Of a stretch of 16,586 nt of DNA, positions 6,972-14,858 are shown one piece after another. The translations under genes and the position numbers were made by a program. Source of the DNA: VGWG01 sp964580075 (GTDB lineage: Bacteria; Verrucomicrobiota; Kiritimatiellia; RFP12; JAAYNR01); the NCBI GenBank assembly GCA_964580075.1, contig CAZOJL010000070.1, forward strand, positions 1 through 16,586. Direction: 5' to 3'. How positions within the stretch are numbered: position 1 is the first letter of the stretch; each line of letters starts with the position of its first letter. The notes under the pieces are model-generated. The model was not told the DNA's origin, searched no databases, and saw only the letters and a program-made list of their open reading frames with translations.

Positions 6972-7000
6972 TTGACAGCCCGATGTCGATTTGATACATT
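6972..7000 (+). promoter_or_regulatory. Strong candidate promoter for dksA-like gene and lspA
   Basis: The sequence has a perfect -35 TTGACA (6972-6977), a 17-base spacer, and the -10 TACATT (6995-7000) preceded by TG one base upstream (an extended -10). This is the clearest sigma-70 promoter in the window. Transcription should start near 7007, giving a leader of about 38 bases before the ATG at 7045, which has AGGA eight bases upstream. Confidence 0.7.
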
Positions 7001-7044
7001 CTGCGCCTTCGTTGTCACGGCAGTAGTAGAGTCAGGAATCACAC

Positions 7045-7770
7045 ATGGCCATTCATCAGCAAGCAACACGCGCAAAACCGAAAGCAAAGCCCCCCGCGTC
7101 TGATTCAGCGAAAAAAAAAGGGGGCGTGGCGTCTGGGGCTCGGAAAGTGGCTGGCGGGAAGCGTGATGCCGTTCGGTCCGGCAAACACACCCGACCGTCG
7201 GCGGCACCCCCGAAAAAACCCGCCGTGGCACCCTTGGCTCGGAAGAAGCCGGTTGCTTCGCGCGCGGTCATGCGCGGCGGCAAGGCGTCGGCGGCATCCG
7301 CTCGCGTGCCAGTGAAGTCCGCCGTCCGGCCAGTTGCCGCTCCTGTTACGCACGTCTCCACCAAGACGAGTCACCACGGGACCGTCAAATTTTCAAAGAA
7401 AGATATGGAGGGATTTCGCAAGGAACTGATCATTCTGTACGAAGACCTGACCGGACAAATCGGAAAAATGCGGAAGAGCGCCCTCACGCGTGACGACGAG
7501 GTAAATCTGGAGGAGGATGGGTCGGATGCCTTTGACCGGCTGTTTACCCTGGAACGGGCCGGTACCGAGCAGGAGACCATCAATCAGGTCGTGAATGCGC
7601 TGCGTGCGATCCGTGATGGCGCCTACGGTTTGTGCGACGCATGCGGGTGCCTGATCGAAAAGGCCCGACTTCAGGCGCTGCCGTTTGTGAAGAAGTGCGT
7701 GGCCTGTCAATCGGAGGTCGAACGGCACCGCGCGCACGGCAACACGGTCTCGCGCAGGATGATTCCATGA
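7045..7770 (+). CDS. DksA/TraR-family zinc-finger protein with basic tail
   Basis: DksA-family proteins bind in the secondary channel of RNA polymerase and alter transcription of rRNA and amino acid genes, often with ppGpp. The C-terminal part (about 117-241) is the family domain: a coiled-coil region with a tip-like acidic DAFD (Asp161, Asp164), then a C4 zinc finger Cys197-x2-Cys200-x17-Cys218-x2-Cys221. Residues 1-116 are a low-complexity Lys/Arg/Ala/Pro tail resembling histone H1 or AlgP tails, which E. coli DksA lacks. The tail may bind nucleic acid; this is inference. Its stop overlaps the lspA start (ATGA). Whether it acts as true DksA or as another TraR/DksA relative cannot be told from sequence, so no symbol is given. 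Confidence 0.9.
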   Translation: MAIHQQATRAKPKAKPPASDSAKKKGGVASGARKVAGGKRDAVRSGKHTRPSAAPPKKPAVAPLARKKPVASRAVMRGGKASAASARVPVKSAVRPVAAPVTHVSTKTSHHGTVKFSKKDMEGFRKELIILYEDLTGQIGKMRKSALTRDDEVNLEEDGSDAFDRLFTLERAGTEQETINQVVNALRAIRDGAYGLCDACGCLIEKARLQALPFVKKCVACQSEVERHRAHGNTVSRRMIP

Positions 7771-8246
7771 TCGCCCGCGCGCTAGCCGTCACGGGGCTGA
7801 TTATCGCGTCTGATCAGTGGACCAAGTTATGCATCCTGCGCGCGTTTCCTGTCGTGGGCGACGGTTTTGTGCTGATTCCGGGTGTCTTGGACATTCGCCA
7901 TGTGCAGAATTCGGGGGCGGCCTGGGGCATGCTCCAAGGCCGGCACGTGCTGCTGATCGTCTGTGCGGCTGCCGCGCTGATCTGGATGACGGCCCAGATG
8001 AAGCGCACATTCCTCCCGCTGCGTTTCGGCTGGGTGATCTGGGGGCTTCTGACCGGCGGCATTATCGGCAACGTGATCGACCGGGTGTGGCGTGGGTTCG
8101 TCGTGGATTTCATAGACGTTCACGGTATCCATTTTCCCACATTCAACGTTGCCGATGCGGCTATTTCGCTGGGTGTCGTGGGCCTGATCCTGTCGCAATG
8201 GTTTCAGGAGCGGCAACAGAAACACGCGCTGACGGGGAGCCGGTGA
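7767..8246 (+). CDS. lspA: Lipoprotein signal peptidase II
   Basis: LspA is the inner-membrane aspartyl protease that cleaves prolipoproteins before the lipidated cysteine. The 159-residue protein has the family motifs in order: ASDQWTK (14-20), VQNSGAAWGM (46-55), GGIIGNVIDRVWRGFVVDFID, and FPTFNVADAAIS. The catalytic pair is Asp114 (in VVDFID) and Asp130 (in FNVAD), corresponding to Asp123 and Asp141 in E. coli. Four hydrophobic helices are visible. Its ATG lies inside the last codons of the dksA-like gene, a 4-base overlap that implies translational coupling. A likely substrate in this window is the small lipoprotein at 8684-9097. Confidence 0.97.
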   Translation: MIARALAVTGLIIASDQWTKLCILRAFPVVGDGFVLIPGVLDIRHVQNSGAAWGMLQGRHVLLIVCAAAALIWMTAQMKRTFLPLRFGWVIWGLLTGGIIGNVIDRVWRGFVVDFIDVHGIHFPTFNVADAAISLGVVGLILSQWFQERQQKHALTGSR

Positions 8247-8258
8247 GGCTGTTAAGCT

Positions 8259-8630
8259 ATGAAGTTCAGGCTTCGCATCGTACGTTCCCGGCCGGGGACG
8301 CCTCACGCGACTCGCACGGATCTCGAGAACGCGGGGGATTCCCCGTTGCAACCGAAGCCCAGCAGCTTCCCGTGCGTTCGTTCTCTCAACCTGTCACCCG
8401 CGAGACGGTTTCTGTCGGCTGCGTGGGGCGAGTGTAGAAACCACGCGCGGGCCGTGTTCGTCTTGACGCCTGAGGAACGCCGGGTGGTCATGCTGGTGAC
8501 GGCCCTGTTTATCCTCGGTTTGGCCGTCCGGCTGGTGCGGGGATGCGCCGCCGCGCCGCAGGAAACGTACCCCGGACGCGTTCCAGACACACCCCGAACG
8601 GAAGACACAGCCCCCCCGGGATTCCGTTGA
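8259..8630 (+). CDS. Small predicted membrane protein, start uncertain
   Basis: The 123-residue frame begins at an ATG 12 bases after lspA, with a GAGG ten bases upstream. Residues 1-65 are Arg/Pro-rich and do not look like a known domain. Residues 66-95 (FVLTPEERRVVMLV, then a hydrophobic run to VRLVRG) resemble the membrane anchor at the start of ComEA-type proteins, but no helix-hairpin-helix domain follows. The real gene may be only the last 60 residues from a GTG at 8454, although no ribosome site is visible there. A competing frame from GTG 8243, overlapping the lspA stop, gives 64 unrelated residues ending near 8437. The 3' end abuts an 18-bp dispersed repeat. Confidence 0.4.
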   Translation: MKFRLRIVRSRPGTPHATRTDLENAGDSPLQPKPSSFPCVRSLNLSPARRFLSAAWGECRNHARAVFVLTPEERRVVMLVTALFILGLAVRLVRGCAAAPQETYPGRVPDTPRTEDTAPPGFR

Positions 8631-8633
8631 TGA

Positions 8634-8651
8634 CGGGTGGCCGACAGGCGC
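8634..8651 (-). repeat. 18-bp dispersed repeat, copy 2
   Basis: On the minus strand this reads GCGCCTGTCGGCCACCCG, identical over 18 bases to 392-409 on the plus strand. Both copies are intergenic, GC-rich and overlap predicted stem-loops. By simple counting such an exact match is not expected by chance in a window this size, although GC bias raises the odds somewhat. Confidence 0.7.
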
Positions 8652-8665
8652 AAGCGCGTGTCTTT
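8643..8665. terminator. Weak hairpin between convergent genes
   Basis: GACAGGCG (8643-8650) pairs with CGCGTGTC (8655-8662), with one mismatch and a CAAG loop; TTT follows on the plus strand. It lies between the stop of the small membrane-protein gene at 8630 and the stop of the minus-strand lipoprotein gene at 8684, the expected place for a terminator serving both directions. The short T-run makes it a weak candidate, and it overlaps the 18-bp repeat. Confidence 0.35.
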
Positions 8666-8683
8666 CGGTGGCGATGCTCGTGA

Positions 8684-9097
8684 TTACGGATAGAGCGTGA
8701 TCGCGTGCACATACGACAGCTTGGCCAAGCGGTTTAGCACGGCCTTGAATGCCGGTTGACGTGTTGATCCGACGCACAGCACCCGCCGTGATCCGCAGAT
8801 GCGCGCGCCCTGAGGGCTTTCATCAAACCGCACGCTCGGATCGATGCGCGCGACTTGCGAGCGGGACAGGGCGTTGTCGGGGATGCAAAACATATACGAC
8901 AGCCCGCCGGCATCATCCGTGCCGCCATCTGTCGTGTCACGCAGTGCGCAAAGTTCCGGAGCAATCAGCAGAATCTCCGAGCGTACCGGGTGTTCCATGC
9001 AGCCTGCCGCCAGCCACGCACAGGCCGTTATGGCAACCCCGATCCGAAACTGCCTGCCGGTGCGCCCGGGTGCGGAAACGGGTGAACGTAAAGCCAT
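8684..9097 (-). CDS. Small putative lipoprotein
   Basis: The 137-residue product has a basic start, a hydrophobic core (IGVAITACAWLAAG) and a lipobox LAAGC with Cys33, so it should be cut by LspA and lipidated. The mature part of about 105 residues matches no family I recognise; it contains four more cysteines, which could form disulfides in the periplasm. The ATG at 9097 is preferred to one at 9133 because it starts seven bases after the lpxD stop and puts the signal peptide near the N-terminus, although no strong ribosome site is visible. It is the last gene of the envelope run, in the place where fabZ and lpxA often follow lpxD in other bacteria. Confidence 0.65.
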   Translation of the reverse strand: MALRSPVSAPGRTGRQFRIGVAITACAWLAAGCMEHPVRSEILLIAPELCALRDTTDGGTDDAGGLSYMFCIPDNALSRSQVARIDPSVRFDESPQGARICGSRRVLCVGSTRQPAFKAVLNRLAKLSYVHAITLYP

Positions 9098-9104
9098 AAA
9101 AGAG

Positions 9105-10166
9105 CTACTGATGGGGCTTCGCCTCATGCGCAATTCCAGCCAGACGCGCCTCGATCGCGGCGACTTTGGCCTTCAGGCGTTCGAGCTGACGCGGAACCGC
9201 CAGCGTGCTGACGAACGCCCGCTTTGATTGGGCCGGGGCACCCAGCACGAACTCGCCCGGGGGAACGTCTTTGGAGACGCCGGCTTGTGGCCCCACTTGC
9301 GAGCGGTCGCCAATGGTGATATGCCCGGCAATTCCCGCCTGCGCCCATACCATCACGCCGGACCCGATCTTTGAGCTTCCGGCCACGCCGACCTGCGCCA
9401 CAATGCCGCTCATGTCGCCGATTTGCACGTTGTGGCCGATTTGGACCAGATTATCGATTTTGACGGCATTGCCGATCCGCGTGCGTCCGAAACGAGCCCG
9501 GTCGATCGTCGTGTTGGCGCCGATCTCCACGTTATCGCCCAACTCCACGATGCCCATTTGCGGAATCTTTTCAACCCGGAGGGACGCATCCGGCCCCTGT
9601 TCCACGGCATACCCATATCCGTCACTGCCGATGCGCACCCCACTGTGCAAGATTACGCGATCACCGATCAAGCACCCTTCCCGGACCGTCACCTGGGGGT
9701 ACAACAGACCGTCACACCCGATACGGGCGTTTGAACCAATCCAGCACTGGGCTTCGATCCGCGTGCGGTCGCCGATGACCGCCTGATCCTCGATCACCAC
9801 ATACGGGCCGATGAAGACGTCCTGGCCCAGGCGGACACCCTCGCCCAGCACGGCGGTCGGATGGATGCCGGGCTGGCGTGTCACGGGCTTCGGACAGAAC
9901 AGGGCCGCCAGTGCGGCGAAGGCCTTGTCGGGATTGTCAACACGGATCAGGGCGCGGCACGACCAGGTGCCCGTCCATGCCGTTTCGACCAGAACGGCCG
10001 AGGCACGCACGTGGGGCATCAGGTGCTCGTAACGGAGATTTGCCAGGAACGACACATCTCCCGGACGCGCGTCATCGAGCGACGACAAGGCGACAATCCG
10101 CTCGGTCGCATCTCCTTCGACAGAGCCTTTGAGCGAGGCGGCAAGTTGGGCGACTGTCCGAGTCAT
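9105..10166 (-). CDS. lpxD: UDP-3-O-acylglucosamine N-acyltransferase
   Basis: LpxD adds the second hydroxyacyl chain to UDP-3-O-acylglucosamine in lipid A synthesis, using acyl-ACP. The 353-residue protein has an N-terminal uridine-binding domain (about 1-100, with LSSLDDARPGDVSFLAN) followed by a left-handed beta helix of many hexapeptide repeats (about 101-310) and a C-terminal helix (about 323-347). His245 in NLVQIGHNVQIG is the catalytic histidine (His239 in E. coli). The frame is open to 10427, but the upstream part is a shadow of skp; ATG 10166 has GGAG eight bases upstream and starts the conserved domain. It follows skp by 40 bases, the conserved bamA-skp-lpxD order. Confidence 0.96.
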   Translation of the reverse strand: MTRTVAQLAASLKGSVEGDATERIVALSSLDDARPGDVSFLANLRYEHLMPHVRASAVLVETAWTGTWSCRALIRVDNPDKAFAALAALFCPKPVTRQPGIHPTAVLGEGVRLGQDVFIGPYVVIEDQAVIGDRTRIEAQCWIGSNARIGCDGLLYPQVTVREGCLIGDRVILHSGVRIGSDGYGYAVEQGPDASLRVEKIPQMGIVELGDNVEIGANTTIDRARFGRTRIGNAVKIDNLVQIGHNVQIGDMSGIVAQVGVAGSSKIGSGVMVWAQAGIAGHITIGDRSQVGPQAGVSKDVPPGEFVLGAPAQSKRAFVSTLAVPRQLERLKAKVAAIEARLAGIAHEAKPHQ

Positions 10167-10206
10167 GGCGCGCGCTCCATTTTCACGAGATTTCCACACA
10201 CGCGAC

Positions 10207-10878
10207 TCATGGGGCGGCCTTAGGCGCCGCGGCGGCGGGTGCCTTAGGCGCTGGGGCGGCGGGTGCTTCAGGCGCCGGGGCGGCGGCGGGTGCTTCTTCA
10301 GGCGCCGCATCCGGCGATGCGTCAACCGGTACAACCGCGGCCGGATCCACGCCCAACGCCCGCAGAACGTCGGCCGTGATGTCCAGCGTGGCGTCATGAT
10401 AGAGCACCGGCGCCGTCGGCAACACAAGCGTGATCTGTTTCTCGTCGGCGATCTTCTTCACGACCGAGCGGATGTCGTCGGTCGTCCGCTTCAACAGCAT
10501 CCGCTCGCGCTCGTTCAACTGCATCCGGTGGAGGTCTTCCAACTGCTTCAACTCGTCGCTTGCAATTTTCGCCTCGTCATATTTCTTCTTGGCATCGACC
10601 TCGGCCTTTTTGCGCGCCGTCTCGCTGAGAACCGGGCTCTGGACCTCCTGGGCGGCATCCTCAAAGGCCTTGACCGCCTTGCTGACCTTGGCGGCTTTGG
10701 CGTCACCCTCAGCCTTGAGGGTGTTGTAGGTGTCTTCAATCGCCTTGCGATCACCGGCCGTGTTCGGATGCAGTCTGACAATCCGCTCGAAATCAACCAC
10801 CGCGACCTGCGCCGCAGCCGAACACACGCCGAGACACGCGGCGATCCCCAGAATCTGTGCACATTTCATCTGCTTCAT
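10207..10878 (-). CDS. skp: OmpH/Skp-family periplasmic chaperone with Ala/Pro tail
   Basis: Skp/OmpH proteins form trimers that hold unfolded outer-membrane proteins on the way to BamA. The 223-residue precursor has a signal peptide at 1-23 (ILGIAACLGVCSAAA), then VAVVDFERIVRLHP, the family's first strand, a long charged helical hairpin (about 40-148), and a final strand with ITLVLP and DITADVLRALG (166-176). Residues 177-223 are an Ala/Pro/Glu/Lys tail not found in E. coli Skp, encoded by a tandem DNA repeat. The ATG at 10878 follows GGGAGG closely. The gene starts 34 bases after bamA, and lpxD comes next. Confidence 0.9.
   Translation of the reverse strand: MKQMKCAQILGIAACLGVCSAAAQVAVVDFERIVRLHPNTAGDRKAIEDTYNTLKAEGDAKAAKVSKAVKAFEDAAQEVQSPVLSETARKKAEVDAKKKYDEAKIASDELKQLEDLHRMQLNERERMLLKRTTDDIRSVVKKIADEKQITLVLPTAPVLYHDATLDITADVLRALGVDPAAVVPVDASPDAAPEEAPAAAPAPEAPAAPAPKAPAAAAPKAAP
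10218..10306. repeat. Tandem 24/27-bp repeat inside skp
   Basis: Three consecutive units begin CCTTAGGCG, CCTTAGGCG and CTTCAGGCG at 10218, 10242 and 10266, with lengths 24, 24 and 27, followed by a partial fourth. They encode the Ala/Pro-rich C-terminal tail of the Skp-like protein in frame. Such an array can change length by slippage without breaking the frame. Confidence 0.75.
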
Positions 10879-10912
10879 AAAGCCTCCCTTGTCGGCTGTG
10901 CCGATCTGTTGC

Positions 10913-13225
10913 CTATTCAAATCCAATCCAGAAGATAAACGCCTGCTTCTCGGTGTTGTCGGGTTCAATGATCGGCCATGCATAGTCCACGCGGATCGGA
11001 AAACCGGGGATGTCGATCCGCAGGCCCATGCCCATGCTCGCGGCGAATTCCGACAGGTCGGGCGAGAAGGCGTCGGCATCCAGGCTGCCCGCGTCGACAA
11101 ACGTAGCGAACCGCAGCGCCTTGAAAACCGGGATGGTGTACTCCGCCGACGCGCAGGCGAGTGTCTTCCCGCCGACGGGGTACCAGGTGTCGCCGTCCGC
11201 GCTCACCTTCGGTCCCACGCTGCGGTAGTCAAAGCCGCGGACGGTCCGGCCGCCGCCGAGGAAGAGTCGCTCGTTGATCGGCACCTCGTCATCGCCGTAG
11301 GCGTCAACGGTCTCGAGACGCGCCCGCAGACTCAGCACATGGCCGCCTTTCCACGGCATTCCGTACCACTTGCGCACGTCGAAGCCGAACGTGTAGATGT
11401 CGTACTCGCCGCCCAGAATCGATCCGCCGAGCTCGGCGAACACCGTTGCCTCCATCCCGCGGGTGGGCACGAACGGCTTGTTGCGGGTGTCATAATTCCA
11501 GAACACGCGAAGCATGCTGTTGAAACCGGAATCCGTATCGGTAAAGTCAAAATCAGTTCCATCCGCAAAGGCGTACGTATCGCCGTTCAGGAAGATGACG
11601 CTATCCAGACTCACTTGCTCAAGCGTCTGTTTGAAGCCGATGCGGCCGACCCGGACCGGGTAGGAGATTCCGACAGCCACGCCTGTGCGCAGGTCATCGA
11701 ACTCATCATAGCTGCGGACCCGCCGGTAGGCGTCGACCTGCAAGACCATGGGCCGGTCAAACAGCCAGGGTTGGATCCAGTTTGCTTCGAGGGTCTGCCG
11801 CTCGGACCCGAGTTCGGCCCCCAGACGGGCTTTCTGGCCGCCCCCCGTGAAGGAGGGCCAGTTCAGGATGTCGAAATTGTTCTGCGAGACTTCAACAAAC
11901 CCCATGAAGTTGTCGATGGTGGAGAAGCCGGCGCCGATCATGAAGTTGCCAGTGCGCTGTTCGGTCACGTTGACGATCAAATCCGACACGGCCGCTGTTT
12001 CGGTCTCGACCAGCGACTCGCGCACCTCGCTGAAATAGTTGAGATTGCGCAGCCGGTTCATGCTGCGCTCGATCCGCACGGCGTCGGCCTCGTCGCCGGG
12101 CGCGACGAGAATCTCACGGCGGATCACCTTGTCCTGGGTGCGAGTGTTGCCGTGAATGATGATGTTGCGCAAGGTGACCAGATCCCCCTCGGTGACTTGC
12201 AGGGAGACATTTACGATGCCGGGGGTTTCAGGCGGTGTGTCGAGCGTCGTCCGCACCCAGGCGTTGACATACCCGCGCGAGGTGAAATACTCGCGCACCC
12301 GCTTGATGGCGGCCGAGACCGGTTCACCGGCGTTCTCCCCCCCGCGGATCGCGGCGGTCGCTTCAACCTGTTCGACGGGGAAGAGGGTCACACCGGAGAT
12401 GGTGAATGTCCCGAGCGTGTAGCACACCCCTTCGGTGATGTCATAAACCGCGCGCACCTTTTTGGGGTTGTCCCGCACCGGATCCAGCCGGACCGGTGAG
12501 ATGGCCGCATCGAGATAGCCCCGTTCGCGATAAAAAGCCAGCATCCCTTCGCGCGCATCTTCAAACTGCTGTTCGTCATACATCCGTTCGCTGAACCAGT
12601 TCCGGGGGTCCCACCAGGTGTACTGCTTGAAGGTGCCTTTCAGTTCCCCGGCAGAAAACGTGGTGTTTCCCGTGAAGAGAAAGCCCTTGAGCACAATCTT
12701 GTCGCCTTCTTCAATGGTGACGGTGACGGCGGCGAGTCCGGTGGCCGGGTCGACCGACGTGAACTGTCCCGTGACCTGAACATTGGGGTATTGCCGCTTC
12801 ATGTACTCGTCACGCACCTTTGAACATCGGACGCCGAGAAGCTGTTCGTCAATGTAGGCGCCCTCTTTCAGCGCGATCCAGTCACGCACTTTGGAACGGC
12901 TCACCGCATGCATGCCGAGCACGTCGACGGGGGCGGCCAACCGGTAGCGGCGACGCACCACGTAGATCACCTTCACCCCGTTCTCCACCTCGGCGATCTC
13001 GACCCCTGCGTACGAAAACCGCTGCGAATCGTTCAGCCGGCGCACGTCGTCAAACAGGATCGCTTGCGACACTTCGTCGCCCCGTTTCGATCCGCACATC
13101 CCCAGTACGTCACCGGTGTCAGCGATCAGGCCGTCCAACTGACGCACCTCGACATCCTGGATGACCTGAGCCCCCGCCGTCACGGATGCCAACACGGCCA
13201 CCGCTATCCATTTTGTGAGACGCAT
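10913..13225 (-). CDS. bamA: Outer membrane protein assembly factor BamA
   Basis: BamA is the Omp85-family core of the machine that folds and inserts outer-membrane beta-barrel proteins. The 770-residue precursor has a signal peptide (about 1-19, ending TAGA-Q), five POTRA domains (roughly 20-430; POTRA3 begins at LKGFLFTGNTTFSAG and POTRA5 at LRNIIIHGNTRTQDKVIRRE), and a C-terminal 16-strand barrel. The conserved loop-6 VRGF motif is at about residues 662-665, in FLGGGRTVRGFDYRSVGP. The protein ends FWIGFE, with Glu after the usual terminal aromatic. The ATG at 13225 follows AGGAGCAGGAG. skp and lpxD follow, as in many diderms. A 137-base gap separates it from the TPR gene; I see only a poor promoter in it. 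Confidence 0.96.
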   Translation of the reverse strand: MRLTKWIAVAVLASVTAGAQVIQDVEVRQLDGLIADTGDVLGMCGSKRGDEVSQAILFDDVRRLNDSQRFSYAGVEIAEVENGVKVIYVVRRRYRLAAPVDVLGMHAVSRSKVRDWIALKEGAYIDEQLLGVRCSKVRDEYMKRQYPNVQVTGQFTSVDPATGLAAVTVTIEEGDKIVLKGFLFTGNTTFSAGELKGTFKQYTWWDPRNWFSERMYDEQQFEDAREGMLAFYRERGYLDAAISPVRLDPVRDNPKKVRAVYDITEGVCYTLGTFTISGVTLFPVEQVEATAAIRGGENAGEPVSAAIKRVREYFTSRGYVNAWVRTTLDTPPETPGIVNVSLQVTEGDLVTLRNIIIHGNTRTQDKVIRREILVAPGDEADAVRIERSMNRLRNLNYFSEVRESLVETETAAVSDLIVNVTEQRTGNFMIGAGFSTIDNFMGFVEVSQNNFDILNWPSFTGGGQKARLGAELGSERQTLEANWIQPWLFDRPMVLQVDAYRRVRSYDEFDDLRTGVAVGISYPVRVGRIGFKQTLEQVSLDSVIFLNGDTYAFADGTDFDFTDTDSGFNSMLRVFWNYDTRNKPFVPTRGMEATVFAELGGSILGGEYDIYTFGFDVRKWYGMPWKGGHVLSLRARLETVDAYGDDEVPINERLFLGGGRTVRGFDYRSVGPKVSADGDTWYPVGGKTLACASAEYTIPVFKALRFATFVDAGSLDADAFSPDLSEFAASMGMGLRIDIPGFPIRVDYAWPIIEPDNTEKQAFIFWIGFE

Positions 13226-13362
13226 TCTCCTGCTCCTTTGTTACGCGCGGACACGCGGGCGTAACACCCCGCGGCCGGAACTGAAAAGACACGCATGCCA
13301 TTGCCCCGCCATCTTACCGCAACACCCCCTGCCGCGTCCAATCGTAAATAACGGGGGCCTTC

Positions 13363-14760
13363 TCAGCGGCCGCGCGCCTGGTAGAAGCGCGTCATCTTGT
13401 CGCCGATGTCACGGTAGGCGATGTCGGCACCGTAAACCTCCTTGTACCACGTAAACGCGCGCTCCTGGTCGCCGGCGGCTTCGGCGATCTCACCCAACTC
13501 GAAGAGGACGCGCTTGCGCGCGTCATCCATCGTTGGCAATTGATCCAGGGCGGTCTCCAACTGCATCGTGGCCAGGTCGGCCTGTCCTTTCTGGCGGAAG
13601 CAGCGCGCGAGGAAATAAAGCGCGTCCGTGCGCTCCTTCGGACTCCGTTGCGCCAGTTGGAGTTGCTGGATGGCCTCGTCCCACGAGCCTTTCTCGAAGT
13701 ACTGCAGCCCCAGTTCGTATCGCAGCCGCAAATCATTCGGATACCGCTCGGTACGGGCCAGAGCGTCGTCAAACACAAACTGGTTGCGTTCCACTTCCAG
13801 TGCGGCGACCGCTTCGGCCGTCCCCGTCTCTTTCACGGCCGCGATGCGGGCGTCGAGGTTGAGCACCTTCAGTTCGCTCAGCAGCCGGTCGAGATCGGGG
13901 TCGGCCTTGTTCACGGTAAGCGCCTCTTCCGCCGCCGCGATCGCCAGGGGGAAGTTCTTGTTCTGTCGATAGAGGCGTATCAGCGCGCGATAGGCGTTGA
14001 TGTTGTTGGGATTCTGGGCAATGGCCGACCGCTGTAGCGCCACCAGCGTCTCCAGGTCGTCACCGGTGACGACAGCCTTCGCCCGAATGTCCTGCGTCTT
14101 CGCCACATCCTGATCCTTGATCAGTTCGCGATAGCCATTCTGCTTGTCAGACGCCTGCTCCCAGCCGCCGATCTGCATCGAGTCGCGGGCTTCTACATCC
14201 CGGAGCAACTTGGCGGTTTCCGAGTCGTGCGGCCGTAACACAACCACCCGCTCATAGGCATTCTTGGCCATGCTGTAATTGCCGGTCTCGTTGTAAAGGT
14301 CGCCGCTGGCGCGCACCAAAACGGCGTTATCGGGCACCGCGTCTACCGCCAGCTCCAGCGACTGCAGCGCTGCGTCAAGTTGACCGGCAAGTCGTGCCGC
14401 ATTGACAAAGAACGCGAGAAAGACCGGGTTCAGCGGGTTGATCGCCAGCAGCTTTTCGGCGATCACCAACGCCCGCGCGCCGTTGCCCGGTTTCAGCGCG
14501 AGTTTGCCGCGCAGGTAGGTGGGCAAACCGGCCAGGTCCGCGAGCCGGCGCAACAGACCGGGCAGCCCGGCTTTCTTGACCCGGTGGATTTCAACGATGC
14601 GGAGAAAACGACGGGCCCGGATGAAACTGGGCACGTCCACCACACAGCGGGTGAGAAGGTCAACGGCAATGTCCAAATTACCCCGCTCAAATGCCGAAAA
14701 CCCTTTTTCGAAGAGCTTTTGCGTCACCGCAGGTATCGTATCGGGTTTCACATCGGTCAT
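13363..14760 (-). CDS. Cytoplasmic TPR-repeat protein
   Basis: The 465-residue protein consists largely of tetratricopeptide repeats, which form helical scaffolds for protein binding. Repeat-like units include ALIRLYRQNKNFPLAIAAAE with EEAL, YELGLQYFEKGSWDEAIQQL, and YFLARCFRQKGQADLATMQL; another TPR group covers about residues 100-175. There is no signal peptide or membrane helix, so it is probably cytoplasmic. The ATG at 14760 has AGAGG seven bases upstream; the open frame to 14970 adds only shadow sequence. It lies between a ketosynthase gene and bamA and may be transcribed with them. I cannot name its partner; being next to envelope genes is not proof of a shared role. Confidence 0.85.
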   Translation of the reverse strand: MTDVKPDTIPAVTQKLFEKGFSAFERGNLDIAVDLLTRCVVDVPSFIRARRFLRIVEIHRVKKAGLPGLLRRLADLAGLPTYLRGKLALKPGNGARALVIAEKLLAINPLNPVFLAFFVNAARLAGQLDAALQSLELAVDAVPDNAVLVRASGDLYNETGNYSMAKNAYERVVVLRPHDSETAKLLRDVEARDSMQIGGWEQASDKQNGYRELIKDQDVAKTQDIRAKAVVTGDDLETLVALQRSAIAQNPNNINAYRALIRLYRQNKNFPLAIAAAEEALTVNKADPDLDRLLSELKVLNLDARIAAVKETGTAEAVAALEVERNQFVFDDALARTERYPNDLRLRYELGLQYFEKGSWDEAIQQLQLAQRSPKERTDALYFLARCFRQKGQADLATMQLETALDQLPTMDDARKRVLFELGEIAEAAGDQERAFTWYKEVYGADIAYRDIGDKMTRFYQARGR

Positions 14761-14826
14761 TGAGCGCCTCTCGGGACTCAGACTCAAAGCACACGGGACA
14801 TCAATCCATAGCCACAGAGACCCGCT

Positions 14827-14856
14827 ACTATACCGTGGAGTGGGGGGACCCGGCAA
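14827..14856 (-). promoter_or_regulatory. Candidate promoter for TPR-bamA-skp-lpxD
   Basis: Read on the minus strand, TTGCCG (14851-14856) is followed by an 18-base spacer and TATAGT (14827-14832). The -10 is close to consensus. Transcription would begin near 14820, about 60 bases ahead of the TPR start. It lies just after the ketosynthase stop, so the TPR gene could have its own promoter and not depend on readthrough. Confidence 0.45.
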
Positions 14857-14858
14857 TG

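Noticed and set aside
10730..12499. 589-residue open frame on the plus strand
   Set aside because: It lies opposite bamA, which has clear POTRA and barrel motifs; the antisense product is His/Asp/Gly-rich with no recognisable domain, as expected from a GC-rich shadow frame.
13226..13362. Promoter TTGGAC...TAAGAT ahead of bamA
   Set aside because: The spacer is 19 bases and the -35 is poor; bamA is as likely to be transcribed from the TPR promoter.
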